DNA of 64,000 nt, from contig JAYSTR010000085.1 of assembly GCA_043719555.1 (NCBI GenBank), positions 6,135-70,134 on the forward strand, read 5' to 3'. Positions 10,601 through 16,579 of this stretch are shown in pieces. Below the pieces are notes generated by a model. It worked only from the letters and a program-made list of their open reading frames with translations, did not search any database and was not told the origin of the DNA. The position numbers and the translations under genes were made by a program. Every line of letters begins with the position of its first letter. Within the stretch, counting starts at the first letter, position 1. This DNA comes from UBA4416 sp043719555. GTDB lineage: Bacteria; Bacteroidota; Bacteroidia; B-17B0; Aurantibacillaceae.

Positions 10601-12018
10601 AATTTACGCGCGTTTTGATAAAACTCAAAATCACGAGCAGGAGTCATAAATTTACCTCCATTACAAGTATTACCAACATTTGCTTGTAAGTTGGAGGTTA
10701 CTGCAGATGCATTTGCGGATAAACGCGGAGGCATTAAGTTATTACTAGTATCCGTTAAAATTTTATATAAATTATTGGCATTATTATCTGGAAAATCTCC
10801 TGGAGCATCAACAATTACAAAAATAGGATTTGTACCGCAAGTTGGGTCTCTTAAATCTTTATTAACGTGGGTTGAATCCTCTCCTAAATCAGTAAAGGCT
10901 GCGTAGCTTCGCACTTGCTCTGCATTACCAGATAAGTTAGAAACGTAAACCTCAATTTTAGTAATAACGATAGGCGTTGTAACAACGGGTAGAGTACTCA
11001 TCCATTGGTCGTAATTATCTCTAAAATAATGTCCTAAGAAAAAATGTTTGTTAACCTCGTAGTTATCTGCACTAACCGAAAAATATTGTGTTTGTGCGCC
11101 GCCTTGTACCGAAACCTCTTGTTTTTTACCACGTTGTTGCGATAATAAAGCCGTTGCTGTTAAACGCCCAAACTGAAATTTAGTTTTAACACCAAATAAA
11201 CTTTGGCTACCTTGTATTAACGATGAGTTTAAAGGTAAAGCAACGTTACCAGCTTCAATTGTTTTTAAAATTTCATCCTCGTAACCGTTGTATTCAATTT
11301 TCATTTGATTTTCCCAATCAAAAGAAGCCTCGGTATTATAACTTGTAGAGATGCGTAATTTATCACCAATTTTACCAATTAGGTTTAATTGAATACGCAT
11401 ATTAAAATCGAAATTGGTAACCTTTTGCTGACGCTGAGGAATAGCAGGGTTTAAGGTTTTGTTTCGGTTTAATGCGAAAATTAACTCCGCAGTTCCTGCA
11501 GGTTTAATATCAACAGTGTTTCCACCAAAAATACGATCAAATAACTCGCTATTAACTTGTAATTTAGGAACTAAACTTTTTTTATTTTGGTTTACTAAAT
11601 CGTCTGCTTTGATTTTCGATTTCCAATGATCTTTAACGGCTTGCTTAAATAATTGATCTTGGTAATCCTGAAACTCCACATAGGTTTCAGGGCGATAATC
11701 CATATTACCAATCTTTTGCTTAATGTCGTAGTTTCCCGTACTTGGATTGTATTCTGTTGATGTATTTACGTTTGCTGGGTTTTCTAAATATAATTTACTC
11801 TTATCATCATAATTTGGCTGACCGCCATTATTATCGTTAAAAGGAAAATGTAATTCGTCTTTGCCAACAATAGGGGAGTCTATTACGGTAGCAAATGGGC
11901 TTTTGCTATAGTTTGGTTTTGATAACGGATTGCTTTTAGCCTTAGAGCTAACTACAATACTCATTAACCCAGCCGAGCAAGTACCAATTACAAGAAATTT
12001 TATAACTCCTTTTACCAC
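4621..12018 (-). CDS. sprA: T9SS outer-membrane translocon protein SprA
   Basis: 2465 aa, in the usual size range for SprA/Sov, the giant outer-membrane beta-barrel that is the conducting pore of the type IX secretion system and is needed for gliding in Flavobacterium. The N-terminus is a hydrophobic export segment (FLVIGTCSAGLMSIVVSS). Residues about 160-380 contain typical SprA N-terminal signatures: GGNTVDIKPAGTAELIFAL, FDFNMRIQLNLIGKIGDKL, NQMKIEYNGYEDEILKTIEAGNV and QSLFGVKTKFQFGRL. The C-terminal third is rich in alternating-hydrophobicity strands and ends in SLRFNLQ, as expected for a barrel. It lies 7 bases downstream of ruvA, a neighbourhood known from other Bacteroidota. The frame is intact with no internal disruption. 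This is the central T9SS component, and the three cargo proteins in the window would depend on it. Confidence 0.96.
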   Translation of the reverse strand: MVKGVIKFLVIGTCSAGLMSIVVSSKAKSNPLSKPNYSKSPFATVIDSPIVGKDELHFPFNDNNGGQPNYDDKSKLYLENPANVNTSTEYNPSTGNYDIKQKIGNMDYRPETYVEFQDYQDQLFKQAVKDHWKSKIKADDLVNQNKKSLVPKLQVNSELFDRIFGGNTVDIKPAGTAELIFALNRNKTLNPAIPQRQQKVTNFDFNMRIQLNLIGKIGDKLRISTSYNTEASFDWENQMKIEYNGYEDEILKTIEAGNVALPLNSSLIQGSQSLFGVKTKFQFGRLTATALLSQQRGKKQEVSVQGGAQTQYFSVSADNYEVNKHFFLGHYFRDNYDQWMSTLPVVTTPIVITKIEVYVSNLSGNAEQVRSYAAFTDLGEDSTHVNKDLRDPTCGTNPIFVIVDAPGDFPDNNANNLYKILTDTSNNLMPPRLSANASAVTSNLQANVGNTCNGGKFMTPARDFEFYQNARKLNPTEFTYNTRLGFISINQTISNDQSVAVAYQYTYNGKNYQVGEFSDQFTSGPLYLKLLKSGSNTNPKYSNWDLMMKNVYSLGAYNLNAQDFKCDIYYNNIETGIDIPYIPYGAINGKLLVQAMDLDKLNVNGDRSPDGVFDFIKDFTINPNNGRVYLSSKEPFGNNLRSKFAASDFPNANKYIFQELYDSTRTNAMQLPEKNRYKIKGSYKSSAGSEISLNALNIPQGSVVVTANGQKLTENVDYTVDYTLGRVKIINESILNSGANIKVSTESNSLFNVQQKSLMGTRLDFIVNRDLTLGGTFLRLNEKPITQKVNIGDEPVSNIIWGVDYNYKTDVPFLTRLIDKIPLINTKEMSSITTQGEFAQLIPGNSKAIGKSGNSYIDDFEGSISLIDLKSPSAWQLASIPQGQPRLFPEASLFDDINTGKNRAQFNWYTIDPIFYGTSNSSKPSNITKETYSNNFMRQVLETELFPSKTPANNQPVVLSVLDMAFYPGERGPYNYDVKPNTLAKSSGILSNGRLKDPSTRWGGIMRRIETNDFQAANVEYIQFWMMDPFNSDYNSTTYPDMNSGSLPSGDMYFNLGNVSEDILKDGKMMYENGVPGASTANSSLPVIESNIGSSPLISPVSNSFVNDNNDRPFQDVGYDGLSDTAEARKFKNFITDLNSFPGATGTDVDAARNDPSSDNYQFFRSASKFDGLSAEEGNTIRRYKKYNGPEGNSPTENQYEDKSIPSAASNIPNIEDINKDNTLNEVENYYQYHVKISPQDLNPANVGHNYIVNVTDGNATIDNIQKTVKWYQFKIPVSEFESSVGEIEGFNSIRFMRVFMKGFDKPIICRLARFELVRSDWRRYAYDLLKPGEYIANDDNTTTFDVSGVSLQENGSKTPVNYVLPPKIEQQQNAQTTNQTLLNEQALSLRVCSLKDGDSRAITKNTELDVRSFKKMKLFMHAEKLNDQPLNDGDVSVFVRLGTDFTNNYYEYEIPVKLTGKGVYDNNLDADKSIVWPDDNEFIIDFEKIAAAKINRNETTNLDLVAIQKPFTEQDGNNKITVVGNPNLASIKSIMIGIRNPIDNGGLSKCVEVWVNELRLTDFTNKGGWATTGRVQAKLADLGQASLAATYSTPFFGSIEKKISERSREKNFLYDATTTLQLGKFFPEKWKVNVPVYYSYGQTIITPQFSPYDPDIKIDNPSISKELKKQIKENAQDKTTRKGYNFSNVKIDGLRKEGAKPMPWDVSNFSVTYAYNEVKRHNVNIQKSIIKSYRGALAYNYSINAKPWAPFKKSTNKIINNKWFALIKDINFTPLPSSFAFNVDLNRNYSELLNRDLTSFYTGSSDNLTKAQFNKTFLMSRNYTLQWNFTKNLKFDYNANNDGRIMESIDAIDTDSEKVQIRNNIIRKLGENTNFRHAANVNYQIPINKIPAFDFINSTARYSSSYTWSRRPFAQESVGNTIQNTNTKNLTGNFNMTMLYNKIPYFRRVNSGGGSSKGKSSSLLKAPKTKEDSLKPKKENNFKDIGEFLARGVMMLKQVSLTYQQTNGTGLPGFEPSSKYIGLDPAKNLAPGFGFIAGMNDSILRKSIDNGWLVQNTNQLTPYTTTKSNNFSYRANVEPHGSLKIEFNGTKTYGSNTSQYVRYGGDSLRNSDDRNKGYLFETPTNSGNYSISVFTLGKAFKDKNTKDGSSELFQEFLLIRPDVAKDLASKNGDSKGELLDIRKRTYYDGYSNTQQDVLMGAFFETYTGKKLRNNATDKMFKQIPLPNWTVTWDGLGKLKFMKKYFQSVTLRHSYRAMYTLGNFTNNNLFFDGNQDGYADNLSRVPVQSSATGQTANFNPKYNIQGATITEAFSPLIKFDVKFNKPGLSGNFEIKKDKTVNLNITGPQIIETRGREYVIGVGYRYPKLKINAIKIKGKPVESDLNFKLDLSYRRNMSIIRRINEEISTPTGGQNIISLKTAIDYQLTQNVNLRLFYDWVKTTPQTSNSFPTANTNAGFSLRFNLQ

Positions 12019-12025
12019 GTATTAG

Positions 12026-12619
12026 TTAAATATTTTTTAGCGCTGATTTTATCAGCAGTTCAACATTATCAGTAGATACACCTTGCTGTTTAATAGATTT
12101 TTCTATCGCTTTTTCGGCTGCCAATTTCTGAAAACCAAGTGTAACTAGTGCCATTAACGCCTCATCTTTATTTTTATTGTATGCAGGGCTTAAAATTTGA
12201 GAAATTCCACCTTCGTGTTTTCCCATTTTTCCTTTTAAATCAACCACAATACGCTGAGCCGTTTTTTCGCCAATGCCTTTAATGCTTTTTAATAAAGCGA
12301 CATTGGCCGTGTTAATGGCTCCTGCAATTTCGGGAGCAGATAACGAGGATAGCATAAGTACGGCACTACCGCCACCAACACCAGATACCGAAATAAGCTT
12401 ACGGAATAAATCACGCTCCTCGGCATCAAAAAAACCAAAGTACTTAGGATTATCGTCGCGCACATACACGCTTTCGATATATAATTTAGCCTGAGTAAGA
12501 GGTTGAATTTTGGAATAGGTATTTAGCGATATAGTAACGCCATAACCAACCCCATGGGTTTCAATAACCACAAAAGCAGGGTTTAATTCAGCAATTTGAC
12601 CAGATACGTAATTTATCAT
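12026..12619 (-). CDS. ruvA: Holliday junction branch migration protein RuvA
   Basis: 197 aa, the usual RuvA length. An N-terminal OB-fold (MINYVSGQIAELNPAFVVIE) is followed by tandem helix-hairpin-helix motifs (LISVSGVGGGSAVLML and LKSIKGIGEKTAQRIVVDLKGKM) and a C-terminal RuvB-contacting domain (DEALMALVTLGFQKLAAEKAI). As a tetramer RuvA binds four-way junctions and loads the RuvB motor; ruvB is not in the window. First gene of the ruvA-sprA-methyltransferase operon. Confidence 0.96.
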   Translation of the reverse strand: MINYVSGQIAELNPAFVVIETHGVGYGVTISLNTYSKIQPLTQAKLYIESVYVRDDNPKYFGFFDAEERDLFRKLISVSGVGGGSAVLMLSSLSAPEIAGAINTANVALLKSIKGIGEKTAQRIVVDLKGKMGKHEGGISQILSPAYNKNKDEALMALVTLGFQKLAAEKAIEKSIKQQGVSTDNVELLIKSALKNI

Positions 12620-12788
12620 ACAAGAGTGTGAAAGTAACTAAAAATGTACGAATTTTTAAATATAACAAGCATTTTATTGCACTGTAAATCAGTTGTTTGC
12701 AAATAAAACAGACGCTTGTTTAACAGCCATTTGTTAATATAATTTTAATGATATGTTAATGTAAATAACATTTACGATGTTTTTTTTG

Positions 12789-12796
12789 TAAATTTG
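12789..12796 (+). promoter_or_regulatory. -7 box upstream of plsY
   Basis: TAAATTTG is an exact match to TAnnTTTG and sits 22 bases before the TTG start of plsY. No TTG at the correct -33 spacing is visible, so only the -7 element is claimed. Confidence 0.5.
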
Positions 12797-12818
12797 TTGA
12801 ACTAAAAAATTAAACACT

Positions 12819-13451
12819 TTGGAAATAGTATTAGTTGTTACTCTTTTAATTGCCGGTTATTTATTAGGTTCGATACCAACAGCTGTTTGGTGGGGGCAAA
12901 AATATTACGGAATTGATGTTCGTGAATTTGGTAGTGGTAATGCCGGAGCTACTAATACTTTTAGAGTATTAGGCAAAAAAGCTGGTATCCCTGTTTTAAT
13001 TATTGATATAGTAAAAGGTAGCGCTGCTGTGTTACTGGCTTTCTTTTCTACTTATGAGTTTGATAGCAATGAGTTTGTAAACTTACAATTAGCTTTGGGT
13101 ATGACGGCTTTAGTTGGCCATGTGTTCCCGATTTTTGCAGGCTTTAGAGGCGGAAAAGGCGTAGCTACTATTTTAGGCGTAGTTATTTGCTTAACACCAA
13201 TTACTAGCTTGTTAGTATTATTAGTGTTTTTAACGGTTTTATTAACTACTCGTTTTGTATCCTTATCATCTATTACGGCAGGTATTAGCTTCCCGATATT
13301 ATTGAATTTAGTACTTAAAAACCAAAACCAAACTTTGATTATTTTTTCGATTTTTGTGGCGGTATTATTAGTAGTGACTCACAAAAAAAACATTACCCGC
13401 TTATTTAAAAAACAAGAACCTAAGGTTAATTTGTTTGCTAGTAAAGCCTAA
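12819..13451 (+). CDS. plsY: Glycerol-3-phosphate acyltransferase PlsY (TTG start)
   Basis: 210 aa integral inner-membrane protein with about five membrane segments. PlsY transfers the acyl group of acyl-phosphate to glycerol-3-phosphate, the first step of phospholipid synthesis. Family motifs: FGSGNAGATNTFRVLGKKAG in the first loop, GHVFPIFAGFRGGKGVAT in the second and LSSITAG in the third. The N-terminus EIVLVVTLLIAGYLLGSIPTA aligns with the usual PlsY start, and no earlier in-frame ATG exists, so TTG at 12819 is the probable start. PlsY usually works with the acyl-phosphate synthase PlsX, which is not in the window. Confidence 0.95.
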   Translation: MEIVLVVTLLIAGYLLGSIPTAVWWGQKYYGIDVREFGSGNAGATNTFRVLGKKAGIPVLIIDIVKGSAAVLLAFFSTYEFDSNEFVNLQLALGMTALVGHVFPIFAGFRGGKGVATILGVVICLTPITSLLVLLVFLTVLLTTRFVSLSSITAGISFPILLNLVLKNQNQTLIIFSIFVAVLLVVTHKKNITRLFKKQEPKVNLFASKA

Positions 13452-13471
13452 TTTTAAAATTATATATTATG

Positions 13472-13502
13472 AAAAAACCGAAGCTAATAGTTTCGGTTTT
13501 TT
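13472..13502 (+). terminator. Terminator of plsY
   Basis: An 11-bp perfect stem (13472-13482 with 13492-13502), AAAAAACCGAA/TTCGGTTTTTT, has a 9-base loop and further Ts. It lies 20 bases after the plsY stop and marks the left boundary of the cassette-like island. Confidence 0.88.
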
Positions 13503-13521
13503 GTTTTTGTGAATAATGTTT

Positions 13522-13606
13522 TGCGACTACGCGCCCGTTTTTTACCTGTCCAATTTATGCCTTTTTACGTTAACCCGCAAGAAATTGTGCTTAGGCGTTG
13601 TTAGCA
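13522..13606 (-). other. Degenerate attC-like recombination site, left end of cassette array
   Basis: Outer arms TGCGACTACGC (13522-13532) and GCGTTGTTAGCA (13595-13606) are imperfect inverted repeats. Inner arms CAATTTATGC (13551-13560) and GCAAGAAATTG (13577-13587) also pair. On the minus strand the site begins TGCTAAC, keeping the AAC of the integron core (RYYYAAC), 10 bases after the stop of the upstream cassette gene. The far arm has decayed (GAC instead of AAC). CAATTT is shared with the site at 14210-14380. Weaker than that site; classification as attC is inference. Confidence 0.42.
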
Positions 13607-13615
13607 GTTGTGGCT

Positions 13616-14176
13616 TTACACAGTCTTAGGTTTCCAGGTCTTGTCGAACGGTCGATTTTCGCCAGTTACGTTTCCGATGTCTATGGTTACTAAATTATTT
13701 GCAGAACCGCCGTTATTTGGTGCGTCCAAGATTATTGAAACAAGAATTAATGGAATAAAGTCAATATTATTGTCAACTAATAATTGAAATATGTCGTTAC
13801 TATTAAATGAAATATTATTAAGTTGAACAATTGAAGCCACTTGTATTGAGTCTTTGAAGATTGACACTTTTTTACCTAAATGCTGTACAATCTCATATCT
13901 TGTGTCACCTATTGTGATTTCGTAATGCGGTTTAAATCTAGTAAGCTGTGTGAACTGTCCAACTACGTTATTATATTTGATGTCAAATATTCTTTTGCGA
14001 AATGGTCTGAAACGGCGTTTAGCTTCTATTAGTTGTCTGCTGCCTTTATGTATTACAATATTATCAAATATTAAGAAGCCTGTATTTTCTCCTATGAATT
14101 TTTCATTGGTTTCATTTACAGTTATTATGTATCGTTCACCAATTTCAAGACTTGGTTCTTTGATAATTATTTCCAT
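13616..14176 (-). CDS. Cassette-borne hypothetical protein, possibly LURP-one/Tubby-like fold
   Basis: 186 aa without signal peptide or clear membrane span. It is beta-rich with paired hydrophobic strands. The segment from YEITIGDTRYEIVQ through SIFKDSIQVASI to FIPLILVSIILDAP resembles the ending of LURP-one-related/Tubby C-terminal-like proteins, where a buried hydrophobic helix (here IDFIPLILVSIILD) follows a twelve-strand barrel. That resemblance is by eye and tentative. The gene stands alone on the minus strand with attC-like sites 34 bases before its start and 10 bases after its stop, the layout of an integron gene cassette. No function can be assigned. Confidence 0.7.
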   Translation of the reverse strand: MEIIIKEPSLEIGERYIITVNETNEKFIGENTGFLIFDNIVIHKGSRQLIEAKRRFRPFRKRIFDIKYNNVVGQFTQLTRFKPHYEITIGDTRYEIVQHLGKKVSIFKDSIQVASIVQLNNISFNSNDIFQLLVDNNIDFIPLILVSIILDAPNNGGSANNLVTIDIGNVTGENRPFDKTWKPKTV

Positions 14177-14209
14177 AAGTGTCGTGCTTGTGTTTTATCA
14201 AGCCATTAC

Positions 14210-14380
14210 TGCTAACGTTTTCGCAATTTGCTTCAGGCGGGTTGAAACCGTTTCTACCGAAATGCTTATAACAAAGCTAAATGTAATTAGCCAATTGCAA
14301 AAGAAAAATAAAAAAAGTTTTCTACCGCTTTTTGCAATTGCTTTGATGTCTGCCCCGCTTGAGCAAATTGTGTGTTAGGT
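14210..14380 (-). other. attC-like site between two cassette genes
   Basis: On the minus strand the site starts ACCTAAC (exact RYYYAAC, 14380-14374) and ends GTTAGCA (14216-14210). Outer arms pair: CAATTTGCT (14224-14232) with AGCAAATTG (14362-14370), and GCGGG (14237-14241) with CCCGC (14354-14358). The centre holds a further inverted repeat (14292-14302 with 14330-14340). The 171-base length with a folded centre is like the long VCR-type attC sites. It begins 23 bases after the stop of one minus-strand gene and ends 34 bases before the start of the next. Strongest of the three sites. Confidence 0.68.
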
Positions 14381-14402
14381 GCTGGCGATTAGCTCTTTCT
14401 AT

Positions 14403-14909
14403 TTATTTCTTTAGAAGATTAGAGTCCTTTTTCATGAATGATGTTTGTGTTTTTTTAATTTCCAACAATATTGAATCTAAATTGTTTTTTCTTAACGCTT
14501 CAAACTGCTCGATGTTTATAGTTGTCGGATTATTTAATTGTTTATTCGAGTAATAAATTGAAATAACTGTCGACAAAATAGATATTAAAATAGCGACTAT
14601 AGCAAAATAAGTAGCTTGTATAGACGATTTTCTAGCGCTTTGTAATTCGTGAAATTCCAATAAATGAAAATAACCTGATTGTTCTAAGAAAAATGTCTGA
14701 TTAGGATTAATTGGTGCATTTTGATTATTTCCACCTGGGCTTTCCAAAGATATATATAGTGCGGCAAAGAATTGTCTTAAAGCAAATTCTTCGTATTCAT
14801 AGCCATTGTCCTTGAGATGTTTTTCTAATTCAGGAAATTTAAATGGTTTGCCAATATTGTCTTTGCCGAATTGTAATACGGCAATATATAAATCATCATT
14901 TGTTTTCAT
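14403..14909 (-). CDS. Cassette-borne membrane-anchored hypothetical protein
   Basis: 168 aa from the ATG at 14909. A GTG at 14933 gives eight more residues but lies inside the core of the adjacent attC-like site, so ATG is preferred. Residues 1-90 are soluble and may form a winged-helix-like module (FPELEKHLKDNGYEYEEFALRQFF, then FFLEQSGYFHLLEFHELQSAR). One membrane span follows (about ATYFAIVAILISILSTVISIYY) and then a charged C-terminal helix (EQFEALRKNNLDSILLEIKK) that may form a coiled coil. I do not recognise a named family; winged-helix is an inference from pattern. Like its neighbour it is a single gene with its own flanking sites. Membrane-anchored small proteins of this kind occur in defence or sensing loci, but nothing here proves that role. 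Confidence 0.7.
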   Translation of the reverse strand: MKTNDDLYIAVLQFGKDNIGKPFKFPELEKHLKDNGYEYEEFALRQFFAALYISLESPGGNNQNAPINPNQTFFLEQSGYFHLLEFHELQSARKSSIQATYFAIVAILISILSTVISIYYSNKQLNNPTTINIEQFEALRKNNLDSILLEIKKTQTSFMKKDSNLLKK

Positions 14910-14931
14910 ATGCTTGTTGTTTAACGCTTGC

Positions 14932-14985
14932 ACCTAACTAGGTTATAGACGCTACTTTATAGCGCAAATCCCATCACCGTTAGTT
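14932..14985 (-). other. Short attC-like site, right end of cassette array
   Basis: On the plus strand it runs from ACCTAAC (14932-14938, exact core) to GTTAGTT (14979-14985). CTAAC/GTTAG pair at the ends, and CGCTA (14950-14954) pairs with TAGCG (14960-14964) across a short loop. The 54-base length is near the minimum for attC. It lies 22 bases upstream of the cassette gene start at 14909. The middle of the stem pairs poorly. Confidence 0.45.
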
Positions 14986-15009
14986 GTATAGGTGCTACTT
15001 TGTATCGCA
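14944..15009 (+). repeat. Two 23-base direct repeats at the right end of the cassette island
   Basis: 14944-14966 and 14987-15009 match at 19 of 23 positions (TATAG..GCTACTTT.TA.CGCA) with a 43-base period. The first copy overlaps the short attC-like site. They may be a second decayed site or an older duplication. Confidence 0.6.
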
Positions 15010-15070
15010 TAGTTATTTGTCAAATGTAATGGTTTTGTTATCGGTATCAAATAGTAAATTATTCAAAACA

Positions 15071-15103
15071 AAAAAGCTTCGAGTTATATACCCGAAGCTT
15101 TTT
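15071..15103 (-). terminator. Terminator of eno
   Basis: AAAAAGCTTCG (15071-15081) pairs perfectly with CGAAGCTTTTT (15093-15103) around an 11-base loop, 16 bases past the eno stop. Bounds the cassette island on the right. Confidence 0.88.
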
Positions 15104-15119
15104 ACAATTTATAGTAAAA

Positions 15120-16412
15120 TTATTTCTTTAAAAATTTAAAGTCTTTCCCGATGTAACGTGCGTTGTTTCCTAATTGCTCTTCGATACGTAATAACTGATT
15201 GTATTTTGCAATCCTATCACTACGTGAAGCTGAACCAGTTTTAATTTGTCCGCAGCTTAAAGCTACTGCTAAATCTGCAATGGTTGTATCTTCTGTTTCT
15301 CCACTACGGTGGCTCATTACAGAGGTATAACTATTTGTTTGTGCTAATTGCACCGCATTAATAGTTTCGGTTAAGGTACCAATTTGGTTTACTTTTACTA
15401 AAATAGAGTTAGCAACACCCATTTTAATTCCTTTAGATAAGAAGTTAACGTTAGTTACAAATAAATCATCACCTACTAATTGTGTAGTTGCGCCTAATTT
15501 ATCAGTCATTAATTTCCAACCATCCCAATCTTCTTCAGCAAAACCATCTTCGATAGAAATAATAGGGTATTTTTTGCGCCAATCAGCCCAAAAATCAACC
15601 ATTTGCGATGATGTTAATTTATCACCCGTTGATTTTTTAAAGTGGTATACATTTTCTTCGGTATTATAAAATTCAGAAGCTGCCGCATCCATGGCAATGT
15701 AAATATCTTCGCCTGCTTTGTAGCCAGCTTTATCAATTGCTTGCATTACGGCTTTAATAGCTTCTTCGTTATTTTTAAAGTTTGGAGCAAAGCCACCTTC
15801 ATCACCAACGTTAGTTGCTAAACCCTGAGATTTTAACACCGCTTTTAAATGATGAAATATCTCTGTACCCATACGTAAGCCTTCGCTAAACGAGTTGGCA
15901 CCGATAGGCATAATCATAAATTCTTGAAAATCGATACCATTATCTGCATGAGAACCACCATTTAAAATGTTCATCATTGGTATTGGTAATAAATTGGCAT
16001 TAACGCCACCAACATAACGGTATAAAGGTTGGCGACACTCTTCGCTAGCGGCCCTTGCAACTGCTAATGAAACACCTAAAATAGCGTTAGCACCTAAATT
16101 TCCTTTGTTAGCTGTACCGTCTAATTCAATCATCGCCGTATCAATAGCTGTTTGATCGAAAATATACATACCTTTTAATTTTTCGGCAATAACTGTGTTT
16201 ACGTTATTTACAGCACGTTGCACGCCTTTTCCTAAATACTGAGTTTTATCGTTATCGCGTAACTCAACAGCTTCGTGCATTCCGGTTGATGCTCCAGATG
16301 GAACGGCAGCTCTTCCTAAAATACCTGAATCGGTTACAACATCAACTTCAATCGTTGGATTTCCGCGCGAATCTAATATTTGGCGGGCTAATACAGTGTG
16401 TATAAATGACAT
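15120..16412 (-). CDS. eno: Enolase
   Basis: 430 aa, full length for bacterial enolase, which interconverts 2-phosphoglycerate and phosphoenolpyruvate in glycolysis and gluconeogenesis. Diagnostic features are RQILDSRGNPTIEVDV at the N-terminus, GSHADNGIDFQEFMIMP, the metal ligand in SIEDGFAEEDW, GDDLFVTN, the catalytic Lys in SILVKVNQIGT, and the signature SHRSGETEDTTIADLAVAL. Monocistronic on the minus strand with its own terminator at 15071. Confidence 0.98.
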   Translation of the reverse strand: MSFIHTVLARQILDSRGNPTIEVDVVTDSGILGRAAVPSGASTGMHEAVELRDNDKTQYLGKGVQRAVNNVNTVIAEKLKGMYIFDQTAIDTAMIELDGTANKGNLGANAILGVSLAVARAASEECRQPLYRYVGGVNANLLPIPMMNILNGGSHADNGIDFQEFMIMPIGANSFSEGLRMGTEIFHHLKAVLKSQGLATNVGDEGGFAPNFKNNEEAIKAVMQAIDKAGYKAGEDIYIAMDAAASEFYNTEENVYHFKKSTGDKLTSSQMVDFWADWRKKYPIISIEDGFAEEDWDGWKLMTDKLGATTQLVGDDLFVTNVNFLSKGIKMGVANSILVKVNQIGTLTETINAVQLAQTNSYTSVMSHRSGETEDTTIADLAVALSCGQIKTGSASRSDRIAKYNQLLRIEEQLGNNARYIGKDFKFLKK

Positions 16413-16528
16413 ATAAATGGGTTAAAAGTTTGCTAAAATTACTTATTCTTTTTAAAATAATGAGTTGTTTTTTTAGAATTAATCTGCAAAAAAAGCGCTA
16501 TTATTTTTGTAGTTATCAGTTAAATAAA

Positions 16529-16556
16529 AAATCCTAACTCTATTGAGTTAGGATTT
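16529..16556 (-). terminator. Terminator of the coiled-coil lipoprotein gene
   Basis: A 12-bp perfect stem (16529-16540 with 16545-16556) has loop TATT. The A-run just before it on the plus strand supplies the U-run for minus-strand transcription. It lies 23 bases past the stop at 16580. Confidence 0.88.
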
Positions 16557-16579
16557 GATTTATTTGTTAAAGATAAATC

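Noticed and set aside
13950..14553. Plus-strand frames of 142 and 64 codons in the cassette island
   Set aside because: They run across the attC-like site and opposite the two cassette genes. The minus-strand frames have coherent domain structure and correctly placed ends; the plus frames do not.
13503..15070. Transposon or insertion sequence as explanation for the accessory island
   Set aside because: No transposase frame, no target-site duplication and no single pair of outer terminal inverted repeats. The repeats flank each gene separately, which fits cassettes better.
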